NCBI GenBank assembly: GCA_902478945.1
Contig: CABSMX010000032.1
Coordinates: 1 to 19,643, forward strand
DNA from: an uncultured Collinsella sp.
Lineage (GTDB): Bacteria; Actinomycetota; Coriobacteriia; Coriobacteriales; Coriobacteriaceae
Length of the DNA: 19,643 bases
Direction: 5' to 3'
Shown: in pieces, positions 6,748 to 13,403 of the stretch
How the letters are laid out: every line of letters starts with the position of its first letter
How positions within the stretch are numbered: position 1 is the stretch's first letter
The notes under the pieces: model-generated
Told to the model about the DNA's origin: nothing
The model's input: the letters and a program-made list of their open reading frames with translations, nothing else
Databases searched by the model: none
Program-made: the position numbers and the translations under genes

Positions 6748-7752
6748 TTAGGCCTTGAGGGCCTCCTCGACGGCGACAGCGCAGGCGACGGTGGCACCGA
6801 CCATGGGGTTGTTGCCCATGCCGATGAGACCCATCATGTCGACGTGCGCAGGCACGGAGGAAGAACCGGCGAATTGGGCGTCGGAGTGCATGCGGCCCAT
6901 GGTGTCGGTCATGCCGTAAGAGGCAGGGCCGGCGCCCATGTTGTCCGGGTGCAGGGTACGACCAGTGCCGCCACCAGAAGCGACGGAGAAGTACTTCTTG
7001 CCAGCCTCGAGGCGCTCCTTCTTGTAGGTGCCAGCGACGGGGTGCTGGAAGCGCGTGGGGTTGGTGGAGTTACCGGTGATCGAGATGTCGACGTTCTCGT
7101 GCCACATGATGGCAACGCCCTCGCGGACGTCGTCGGCGCCGTAGCAGTTGACGGCGGCGCGGGGACCATCGGAGTAGGGGATGGTCTCGACGACCTTGAG
7201 TTCGCCCGTGAAGTAGTCGAACTGGGTCTTCACGTAGGTGAAGCCGTTGATGCGGGCGATGATCTGAGCAGCGTCCTTGCCCAGACCGTTGAGGATGACG
7301 CGCAGCGGCTTCTTACGAGCCTTGTTGGCGTTCAGAGCCAGGCCGATAGCGCCCTCAGCGGCAGCGAAGGACTCGTGACCGGCCAGGAAGGCGAAGCACT
7401 CGGTGTCGTCGGAGAGCAGCATAGCGCCCAGGTTGCCGTGGCCCAGACCGACTTTGCGGTCCTCGGCGACGGAGCCGGGAACGGTGAAGGCCTGGATGCC
7501 CTCGCCGATGATGGCGGCAGCCTCAGAAGCGGACTTGGCGCCACGCTTGACAGCGAGAGCGCAACCGAGGGTGTAGGCCCACTCGGCGTTCTGGAAGGCG
7601 ATGGACTGGGTGTTGTTGACGATCTCACGCGGGTTGAAGCCCTTGTCGGTGCAGATCTGCAGAGCTTCCTCGAGGGAGGCGATGCCGTTGTCGGCGAGGC
7701 ACTTGTTGATCTTGTCAGCGCGGCGCTCGTAACCTTCGAACGTAACAGTCAT
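6748..7752 (-). CDS. GGGtGRT protein (conserved, function unknown)
   Basis: The 334-residue protein carries the family's name-giving motif as GGGTGRT (260-266), followed by LHPDN. Other dense motifs include GLGHGNLGAMLLSDDTE (102-118) and AGHESFAA (124-131). Six cysteines are present (18, 34, 64, 119, 203, 324). There is no signal peptide or membrane span, so it is presumably cytosolic. The family is conserved in anaerobes, typically beside the NifU-like protein found here, and I know of no assigned reaction. A strong AAAGGGAGGG ribosome-binding site precedes the ATG, and codon choice is heavily biased (nearly all the Lys codons I checked are AAG), suggesting high expression. It is 18 bases downstream of the NifU-like gene in one operon closed by a strong terminator. 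Function is not assigned. Confidence 0.9.
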   Translation of the reverse strand: MTVTFEGYERRADKINKCLADNGIASLEEALQICTDKGFNPREIVNNTQSIAFQNAEWAYTLGCALAVKRGAKSASEAAAIIGEGIQAFTVPGSVAEDRKVGLGHGNLGAMLLSDDTECFAFLAGHESFAAAEGAIGLALNANKARKKPLRVILNGLGKDAAQIIARINGFTYVKTQFDYFTGELKVVETIPYSDGPRAAVNCYGADDVREGVAIMWHENVDISITGNSTNPTRFQHPVAGTYKKERLEAGKKYFSVASGGGTGRTLHPDNMGAGPASYGMTDTMGRMHSDAQFAGSSSVPAHVDMMGLIGMGNNPMVGATVACAVAVEEALKA

Positions 7753-7770
7753 AGTTATTTCCCTCCCTTT

Positions 7771-8505
7771 CTACTCGTGAACCGGGAACACGCTGGCGAC
7801 GGAGTGAGTCTCCTCGTCGGTGCGCGGGTCGATGTACTTGGCAGCGTTCTCCCACTGACCATAGTGGCCCATAGCGCCAGCGATGGCCTCCTCGGGGGTC
7901 TTGCCGGCCTTGACGGCGTCGGTGAACTTGCCGAGGTTCAGGAACTCGAACGCGATGATCTCGTTCTTGTCGTTGAGAGCCATGCGGGTGACGTAGCCCT
8001 GAGCGAGCTCGAGGTAGCGAGCGCCCTTGGCCTTGGTGCCGAACATGGTGCCGACCTGAGAGCGAAGGCCCTTGCCGAGGTCGTCGAGGGAGGCGCCCAC
8101 GGGCAGGCCGCCCTCGGAGAACGCGGTCTGGCTGCGGCCGTAAACGATCTGCAGGAAGATCTCGCGCATAGCAACGTTGATGGCGTCGCAGACGAGGTCG
8201 GTGTTGAGGGCCTCGAGGATGGTCTTACCGGGAAGGATCTCGGAAGCCATGGCGGCAGAGTGGGTCATACCCGAGCAGCCGATGGTCTCAACGAGGGCCT
8301 CCTCGATGATGCCGTCCTTAACGTTCAGCGTGAGCTTGCAGGCGCCCTGCTGAGGTGCGCACCAACCCACACCGTGCGTAAGACCGGAGATGTCGGAAAT
8401 CTCCTTAGCCTGGACCCACTTGCCCTCCTCGGGGATGGGTGCGGGGCCGTGGTATGCACCCTTGGCAACGGGGCACATGTTCTCCACTTCCTGTGAGTAC
8501 TGCAT
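7771..8505 (-). CDS. NifU-like iron-sulfur scaffold partner of the GGGtGRT protein
   Basis: The chosen start is the ATG at 8503-8505, preceded by GAGAGGAGAGG; the frame is open much further upstream, but that stretch is non-coding in character and includes the putative promoter. The 244-residue product resembles the NifU/IscU N-terminal fold: GCSGMTHSAAMASEILPGKT (76-95) corresponds to the GC...AS...GKT block of NifU-type scaffolds. C56, C77 and C106 are spaced like the three cluster ligands, and C11 and C49 are additional. A C-terminal extension (about 140-244) has no counterpart in ordinary IscU/SufU. It is first in a two-gene operon with the GGGtGRT gene. A role in holding or passing on an Fe-S cluster is inference from the fold; what the pair does together is unknown. 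Confidence 0.85.
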   Translation of the reverse strand: MQYSQEVENMCPVAKGAYHGPAPIPEEGKWVQAKEISDISGLTHGVGWCAPQQGACKLTLNVKDGIIEEALVETIGCSGMTHSAAMASEILPGKTILEALNTDLVCDAINVAMREIFLQIVYGRSQTAFSEGGLPVGASLDDLGKGLRSQVGTMFGTKAKGARYLELAQGYVTRMALNDKNEIIAFEFLNLGKFTDAVKAGKTPEEAIAGAMGHYGQWENAAKYIDPRTDEETHSVASVFPVHE

Positions 8506-8540
8506 GCCTCTCCTCTCTATCGTGTTGGCGTCCCGTCTGG

Positions 8541-8570
8541 GGGTCGTGGCTGGCGATTGCCGGGCGACCC
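8541..8570 (-). other. Leader hairpin upstream of the NifU-like gene
   Basis: GGGTCG (8541-8546) pairs with CGACCC (8565-8570), with an inner GGC/GCC pair around a 4-base loop. It lies 36-65 bases upstream of the start codon, inside the probable 5' untranslated region. Confidence 0.4.
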
Positions 8571-8598
8571 TTCGAAAGGGACATGACATGCAGCCCCT

Positions 8599-8604
8599 AT
8601 AATA
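8599..8604 (-). promoter_or_regulatory. Possible -10 box of the GGGtGRT operon
   Basis: On the minus strand 8599-8604 reads TATTAT, placing a start about 85 bases before the NifU-like ATG. I cannot identify a convincing -35 box. Shifted one base, the same site reads TATAAT on the plus strand, so the direction is not certain. Confidence 0.3.
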
Positions 8605-8846
8605 CCGCGAAATGCACGGAATATTCGGCGAACGGCTCAGTTTTCGTAGCGAGAAGTCCGGAAGTTTTAATTGAAACGGTTTAACTCTATGTTCTGTGGT
8701 CGCGAACCTCCGTAGAGGGGGTCCGTCTTTGGCTGGCTTTTGGTCGGCTCTTGTAAGCGTTGCAGGGGTTGACCTGTTGCAACGGTGCCGTTCGCCGCCT
8801 GTTTGCTGCCTTTGGCCGCGCGAGTGCATTGTTTTGCGTGAATGTT

Positions 8847-8875
8847 TTGATGGCACGCTTCAATCGTGCTGTATT
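8847..8875 (+). promoter_or_regulatory. Possible promoter of the transposase homologue, with a palindromic spacer
   Basis: TTGATG (8847-8852) and TGTATT (8870-8875) are 17 bases apart and 34 bases before the ATG. The spacer is bounded by a perfect inverted repeat, GCACG (8853-8857) and CGTGC (8865-8869), which could be a binding site for a repressor or for the transposase homologue itself. Confidence 0.4.
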
Positions 8876-8908
8876 GGATGGCAAGCAGATCCCGGCGAAG
8901 GGAGCGCC

Positions 8909-9721
8909 ATGCAGCGCGTTTGGAGAACGGTTACCGGCTTTTACCATGTCTGTGCTCGCGGTGTGGGCAAACAGCTCATCTTTGAGGGCGATGAAGACCG
9001 GTGGGAGTTTTTGGAGCTGATGCGCGAGTGCTGCTGCGAGGAGGGTGTGACGGTTATCGCCTGGTGCCTTATGGGCAATCACGTGCATTTGGTGCTTACA
9101 GATTACGAGGACAGGATGAGCGCGGCGATGCACCGGTTGCTTTTGACGTACGCGCGGCGGTTCAATAAACGCACGGGGCGCACAGGGCATCTGTTCCAGA
9201 ACCGTTTTGACCGGCGCTCGCTCGATACCGACTGGCAGGTGATGGAGGCTATTCGCTCCGTACACGCCGATCCGCAGGAGGCGGGCGTTAGCCTAATAGA
9301 GCGTTATCCCTGGAGTAGCTTTGCGGAGCATTTGTGCGCTTACGACGGTGACGCGGCCGATGTCGCGAGGGGATTTTCTGATCCTTCTTGCGTGCTTGAG
9401 CTTTTTGGTTCTGCCGAGGGCTTTATTGCCTATTCGCTTTCGGCGCCCGACGGCAGTGAGCCAGCGCTGTGCGATATGAAAGAGACGGAATGGGAACGCC
9501 ACGCCTTTGCCGACAAGATGGCGAAGAGCCTCGGGGTTCCGCTCCACGGGGTTAAAGCCGCGCCGTCGGCGCAGCGCAATATCGTCATTCTTGGATTGCA
9601 CGATGCTGGTTTTACGGTGCGTCAGATTGAGCGATATACGGGGATTGGCAAAAGTACCGTTTCTCGTATCGTGCGTGCCTGTGCACGAACGGCGGTGCAG
9701 ACTGGCCGAAACGTGGCGTAG
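8909..9721 (+). CDS. REP-associated-type Y1 (HUH) transposase homologue with C-terminal HTH, catalytic Tyr apparently lost
   Basis: The ATG at 8909 follows GAAGGGAG and begins directly with the family's N-terminal FYHVCARGVGKQLIF motif. The 270-residue product has the metal-binding HUH pair H58 and H60 in GNHVHLVL, then FNKRTGRTGHLFQNRF (85-100) and the YPWSSFAEH block (133-141), all typical of TnpA_REP/RAYT proteins. The usual RYIHxNPVxAG segment with the nucleophilic tyrosine reads RSVHADPQEAG (116-126), so Ser117 stands where Tyr is expected. Residues about 210-256 form a helix-turn-helix (TVRQIERYTGIGKSTVSRI), found in larger members. Such genes are usually single-copy, vertically inherited and not surrounded by inverted repeats. 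With the Tyr absent this is more likely an inactive relic or a DNA-binding protein than an active nuclease. Confidence 0.85.
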   Translation: MQRVWRTVTGFYHVCARGVGKQLIFEGDEDRWEFLELMRECCCEEGVTVIAWCLMGNHVHLVLTDYEDRMSAAMHRLLLTYARRFNKRTGRTGHLFQNRFDRRSLDTDWQVMEAIRSVHADPQEAGVSLIERYPWSSFAEHLCAYDGDAADVARGFSDPSCVLELFGSAEGFIAYSLSAPDGSEPALCDMKETEWERHAFADKMAKSLGVPLHGVKAAPSAQRNIVILGLHDAGFTVRQIERYTGIGKSTVSRIVRACARTAVQTGRNVA

Positions 9722-10327
9722 GACTGCCTGTGCACCGCAGCTGGGGTCGCCCATATGCCACAACCATTGTTCTAAAAGCTTGGTACGGTAACTGCACTTC
9801 TTAATATGCATAGAAAAATCGCCATCTTGCATAAAATAACGGCTCGGTCCGGGTTTGCCCATGCCTACCCCCGTCTGCGCCGTGCAAAAAACGGAGTTTT
9901 CAGCATCGTGTTGCTGTCGGCACCGCCGCAATCTTGCAACATACGGGTCCCGAAGCTATTGATTCCCGCCGTTGCGCCCCCGAAGCACGTGCCTGCGTCC
10001 CGTCAGACCGCGATGCTTGTTCTAAAACACAATATATATGCGCCTAAAGACGTTGATTAACGCTTTCGATGCGTATACACACAGCTTGGCGTGCTGAATA
10101 CTCGCAAAAATGCACGCCGCTCCCTATGGGACCCGTCTGCGGCAGGCGCGAAGCGAGTCGGAGCTTCGCAGAACGGGGCTTGGCGCATTGCTTGGCGGGC
10201 CCGGGGCCCTGCCGCAGGCCTTTGGTGCTGTGGAAAACGCCCGTGCTCGCGTCTGGCTGTGTGGCAAATGTCAGACGGGGCGCCGGACGCGCGGACTTTG
10301 TGCGTTCGCGCTCATTAGGTAAAAACA
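9722..10327. other. 606-base region without a supported gene
   Basis: No frame here has a credible start, ribosome-binding site and family resemblance. The left part (9722-10060) is AT-richer, with a short A-rich hairpin AAAACGGAGTTTT near 9888-9900 and the 11-mer TTGTTCTAAAA twice (9767-9777, 10017-10027). The right part (10100-10300) is GC-rich and palindromic. The motif CCCGTCTG occurs at about 9870 and 10134 and in inverted form near 10270. It may hold a decayed gene, non-coding repeats linked to the transposase homologue, or an RNA. Confidence 0.5.
10137..10217. repeat. Nested palindromes downstream of the suf operon
   Basis: An outer 10-bp inverted repeat (10137-10146 with 10208-10217) encloses a perfect 7-bp hairpin (GCGAAGC at 10148-10154 with GCTTCGC at 10163-10169) and a GGGCCC/GGGCCC palindrome at about 10198-10209. 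Together they could fold into a branched structure. Confidence 0.5.
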
Positions 10328-10350
10328 GAGCCGCCCGTATCGGGCGGCTC
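10321..10350 (-). terminator. Intrinsic terminator of the suf operon
   Basis: A perfect 10-bp stem (10328-10337 with 10341-10350) closes a 3-base loop. On the minus strand it is followed by TGTTTTT. It lies 33 bases beyond the sufU stop codon. Confidence 0.9.
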
Positions 10351-10382
10351 GGCAATCAAAAACCTTGGATTCGGGGCATAAA

Positions 10383-10817
10383 CTACTGGTTTGTTTGCCC
10401 CTCGAGCATGCCGTCGAGGGTGCGCCAGGCGAGCTCGGCGCATTTGACGCGGGCGGGCATGTGCGAGATATCCTGGAGCTGGGCGGCTTCGTCCAGGTCT
10501 TCCAGGTCTTCCTCGGAGAGCTGCTCGCCGCGGATCATGGCGAGGAAGAGCTCTGCCAGGCGGTGAGCTTCCTCGACGGTCTCGCCGGTGATGAGGTCGG
10601 CCATGATGTCGGCGCTGGCCTGGCTGATGGCGCAGCCGTGGCCGGTAAAGGAGGCCTCCTCGATCACGCCGTTCTCGACGCGCAGCTGCAAGGTGAGCTC
10701 GTCGCCGCAGCTGGGGTTGATGCCGTCGTGCTCGTGCGTGGGAGCATCCATCTCGTATTTATAGTCGGGGTGCGAGTTGTGCTCCATAAATGTGGTGGAG
10801 GTGTACAGATTACCCAT
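10383..10817 (-). CDS. sufU: SufU, zinc-dependent sulfur acceptor for SufS
   Basis: SufU takes persulfide sulfur from SufS and passes it to the SufBCD scaffold in the cytoplasm. The 144-residue protein has NPSCGDE (35-41), GHGCAISQAS (59-68) and VKCAELAW (124-131). C37, D39, C62 and C126 therefore match the zinc site known from Bacillus SufU, and the 18-21-residue insertion between the second and third Cys regions seen in SufU but not IscU appears to be present (about 98-118). The start at 10815-10817 overlaps the last 8 bases of sufS, which implies translational coupling; an internal Met at residue 11 is a possible alternative. It is the last gene before the operon terminator. Confidence 0.92.
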   Translation of the reverse strand: MGNLYTSTTFMEHNSHPDYKYEMDAPTHEHDGINPSCGDELTLQLRVENGVIEEASFTGHGCAISQASADIMADLITGETVEEAHRLAELFLAMIRGEQLSEEDLEDLDEAAQLQDISHMPARVKCAELAWRTLDGMLEGQTNQ

Positions 10818-12135
10818 TGAACGTGCTCCAAACGTGATGCAGGCCGGCGATGAACTTGTCGATGTCGGCCTTGTCGTTGTAGAAGGCCACGCTGGCGCGG
10901 CAGCAAGCAAGGTTTTCGACACCCAGCCAGGTAAGCAGCGGCTGCGCGCAGTGGTGGCCGGCGCGGATGCAGACGCCGTCCATGTCCATGATGCTCGCGA
11001 CGTCGTGCGGGTGGATGCCCTTGACGTTAAAGCTCACGACGCCGTGGTGGTTGTCCCAGTAGATGGAGCCGATGATCTGGACAAAGTCGAGCTGCATGAG
11101 CTCGCCCATAAGGTAGTGGACGAGTGCCTGCTCGCGTGACTGGATGTTTTCGTAGCCAACCGTGTTGACGAGGTAGTCGAGAGCGGCGCCTGTGGCGAAG
11201 ATGCCGGCGGCGTCCTGCGTGCCTGCCTCGAACTTCTCGGGGACGGGCGCCCAGACGGCGTCCTGCTCGGTGACCGAATCGATCATTTCGCCGCCGGTGA
11301 GCATGGGCGGCATGGCGTTGAGCAGGTCCATCTTGCCCCACAGGACGCCGATGCCCATGGGGCCCATGGCCTTGTGCGCGCTAAAGGCAAAGAAATCGGC
11401 GCCCAGATCGGCCACATCGACCGGCATGTGCGGCAGCGACTGCGCGCCGTCGACGACCAGATAGCCGCCGTACTTGTGCACGAGCTTGCCGAGGTTCTTG
11501 ACTGGGTTCTCGACGCCTAACACGTTGGAGACCTGACCCACGGCCAGAATCTTGGTCTTGGGACCCACCTTGGCCAGAACCTCCTCGGTGGTGAGCTGGC
11601 CGGTCTTGGTGGGATAGAGGTAGACGAGCTTGGCGCCGGTCTCGCGGCAGACCTGCTGCCACGGGATTAGGTTGGAGTGGTGCTCCATGATAGTGATGAC
11701 GACCTCGTCGCCGGGCTTCAACACCGTGGGCGCAAAGCTCTTGGCGACCAGGTTGAGCGACTCGCTGGTGTTGCGGGTGAAGACGACCTCATTGGCCTGG
11801 GCGGCGCCGATGAGGTCGGCAATCTGCTGGCGGACCTTGGCGATGGCATCGGTGGCCTCGACGGACAATGAGTACAGGCCGCGCAGCGGGTTGGCGTTCA
11901 TGCGCTGGTAGAAATCGCGCTCGGCGTCGAGCACACAGGCGGGGCGCTGCGCGGTGGCGGCACTATCGAGGAAGGCGATCTCGGGGTGCTGCTGGAACAG
12001 CGGGAACTGCGCCTTGTAGGGATTAGTCTCTATGTCCACGGTGGGCCAACCGCGCGAAGCCTCGTCGCTGGCGTCGAGCTCCATGGGCTCGGGGGCGGTG
12101 CAGGTATCGCATTTTACGTGCTCGGTATCGATCAT
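10810..12135 (-). CDS. sufS: SufS, group II cysteine desulfurase
   Basis: This PLP enzyme removes sulfur from L-cysteine as an enzyme-bound persulfide for Fe-S assembly. In its 441 residues the landmarks are EHHSNLIPW (151-159), D229 in VVDGAQS, the Schiff-base lysine K255 in SAHK, and the catalytic C396 in RAGHHCAQP, the short-loop form of SufS-type enzymes. The protein is about 35 residues longer than the usual 400-410 because of an N-terminal extension containing a CDTC pair (C9, C12) before the normal start of the fold. The ATG overlaps the sufD stop as ATGA, so translation is coupled, and this start is supported by that overlap. An internal start that would remove the extension is possible, but I see no better ribosome-binding site for one. 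Confidence 0.95.
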   Translation of the reverse strand: MIDTEHVKCDTCTAPEPMELDASDEASRGWPTVDIETNPYKAQFPLFQQHPEIAFLDSAATAQRPACVLDAERDFYQRMNANPLRGLYSLSVEATDAIAKVRQQIADLIGAAQANEVVFTRNTSESLNLVAKSFAPTVLKPGDEVVITIMEHHSNLIPWQQVCRETGAKLVYLYPTKTGQLTTEEVLAKVGPKTKILAVGQVSNVLGVENPVKNLGKLVHKYGGYLVVDGAQSLPHMPVDVADLGADFFAFSAHKAMGPMGIGVLWGKMDLLNAMPPMLTGGEMIDSVTEQDAVWAPVPEKFEAGTQDAAGIFATGAALDYLVNTVGYENIQSREQALVHYLMGELMQLDFVQIIGSIYWDNHHGVVSFNVKGIHPHDVASIMDMDGVCIRAGHHCAQPLLTWLGVENLACCRASVAFYNDKADIDKFIAGLHHVWSTFNG

Positions 12136-13403
12136 GCGAGCTCCTCTTCAAAGTTATCGATCAGGTTGTTGCCCAGGCGGACGACGGCGGCGCGGGTGCG
12201 CTCATTGGTGGCGGAAAGCGCGGCATCCTCCAGCTTGGCGCGGATGAACAGATCCTCGGCGGCGTTTTGGTCAAGGCCGCGGCAGGCGAGGTAGAACAGC
12301 TGCTCGTCGCGGACGTGGCCGATGGTGGCGCCGTGGTTGCCGGCGACGTCGTCCTCGTCGCAGAGAATGACGGGAACGGTCTTGTTGTCGACGCCCTTGT
12401 TGGCCAAAAGCACCGTCTCGCGCTCGGTGCCGGTTGCGCCCTTGCAACCGTGCACGAGGTCGATGGTGCCGCGGTAGACCTTCTTGGATGTGCCGGTCAG
12501 CACGCCGTTGGCGTCGATCTCGCACTCGGTCTTGCGGCCGCGGTGGCGCAGCTCGTAATTAAAGTCGCGCACCTGCTCGCGGGCGCCTAGGTAGTCAGTA
12601 TCGATGGTGACCTTGGCGGTATCGCCTAGCAGGTCGCCGGCAAGGCCGGTGGCGCTGGCGCCAGCGCCCAGGACGGTGTGCTGCACGTTGACGCGCGCGC
12701 CCTCGTCCAGGAACAGGCCGGTGTCGTCGAGTGCGATCCAGCTATCGTCGAGCGTCTGCGTGCAGGTTACGTTGACGGTGGCGTACTCGTAAGCGCACAC
12801 GCGTAGCACAGAGCCCACGACGCCCTGGCCGTTGACGGGGGAGTCCAGGGCTATGCGCAGATCGAGTGTTGCCTGCGGACGGGCGACGACGTCGATGGCG
12901 GCGATGGCCGCGGCTGCATCGACACCGCTCACACGCACGGTAACCGTGGCGTGCTTGTATGCGGGCACATCGATGACGATGCGCTTGGTGGCGTGGTCGG
13001 CCAAGTAGGTGTAGGCAGCCTCGCCCATGCCGGTTTCGAAGGCCTCAGCAGGGGAGAGCTCTTCCTCGAGCTTAATGGCGCTGGCCTGGTAGACGGAGGT
13101 TGCGGGCACGTCGAGCTCGGTCTCGGGCGTGATGCGGGCGCGGTCGGCGGCATCACCGGGGGCGGAGGCACGGCGCTCGGGGAAGCGCTCGGCCATGGCG
13201 TCCATGGCGGCGTCGAACGCGTCTGCCACGCCGGTAAACTGCTCGTCCAAGCCCTCGACCTCAATGGTCTCGGTGGGAGCGGCGGCAAGCTCGTCAGAGA
13301 GCTCGAGCTTGGTCTGATTCATCTTCAGCCAGCCCCAAGTGGCAGCCGGCATCGCGTTGACCTGCTCGAGCGTGGTAGCAGCGGTGTTGGTTTCCTGTTT
13401 CAT
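12132..13403 (-). CDS. sufD: SufD, scaffold subunit of the SufBCD complex
   Basis: SufD pairs with SufB to form the platform on which the Fe-S cluster is built, with SufC as ATPase. The 423-residue product has a variable, Ala/Glu-rich N-terminal half and a conserved beta-helix region. The C-terminal signature GNHGATIGHV (355-364) is followed by DEQLFYLACRGL, the region that contributes the conserved histidine (H357) near the SufB-SufD interface. The start codon shares one base with the sufB stop (TAATG) and the stop overlaps sufS, consistent with tight coupling. The N-terminal domain differs from E. coli SufD, as is common in Actinobacteria and Firmicutes. Confidence 0.93.
   Translation of the reverse strand: MKQETNTAATTLEQVNAMPAATWGWLKMNQTKLELSDELAAAPTETIEVEGLDEQFTGVADAFDAAMDAMAERFPERRASAPGDAADRARITPETELDVPATSVYQASAIKLEEELSPAEAFETGMGEAAYTYLADHATKRIVIDVPAYKHATVTVRVSGVDAAAAIAAIDVVARPQATLDLRIALDSPVNGQGVVGSVLRVCAYEYATVNVTCTQTLDDSWIALDDTGLFLDEGARVNVQHTVLGAGASATGLAGDLLGDTAKVTIDTDYLGAREQVRDFNYELRHRGRKTECEIDANGVLTGTSKKVYRGTIDLVHGCKGATGTERETVLLANKGVDNKTVPVILCDEDDVAGNHGATIGHVRDEQLFYLACRGLDQNAAEDLFIRAKLEDAALSATNERTRAAVVRLGNNLIDNFEEELA

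Larger units (their letters stand above)
8506..8908. other. Divergent intergenic region between the NifU-like gene and the transposase homologue
   Basis: These 403 bases hold leaders and probable promoters for both flanking genes but no gene I can support. Besides the separately listed hairpin and promoters, there is an imperfect palindrome CGTTGCA/TGCAACG (8758-8764 and 8778-8784) enclosing a CAGG/CCTG inner pair. An open frame extends the transposase homologue upstream to 8696, but it lacks a ribosome-binding site and family similarity. Confidence 0.6.

Noticed and set aside
6664..8496. 610-codon open frame on the plus strand opposite the GGGtGRT and NifU-like genes
   Set aside because: It starts inside the operon terminator, has no family motifs and mirrors the strongly biased codons of the genes on the minus strand.
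8506..8856. Long N-terminal extension of the NifU-like protein
   Set aside because: The extra 117 codons are Arg/Pro/Ser-rich, cross the putative promoter and leader hairpin, and lack family similarity. The ATG at 8505 has a good ribosome-binding site.
8696..8908. N-terminal extension of the transposase homologue
   Set aside because: The family's N-terminal motif begins right at the ATG at 8909, which has its own ribosome-binding site and an upstream promoter-like sequence.
9767..10027. Pair of TTGTTCTAAAA repeats as ends of a small mobile element
   Set aside because: Only 11 bases are shared, with no inverted ends or target duplication, so chance is a sufficient explanation.
10149..10161. 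13-base sequence shared with the contig end (19623-19635)
   Set aside because: A few exact 13-mers are expected by chance in a window this size, and the surroundings are unrelated.
10069..10566. 165-codon plus-strand open frame downstream of the transposase homologue
   Set aside because: It runs through palindromic DNA and the suf terminator into the antisense of sufU, has no ribosome-binding site and no recognisable domain.
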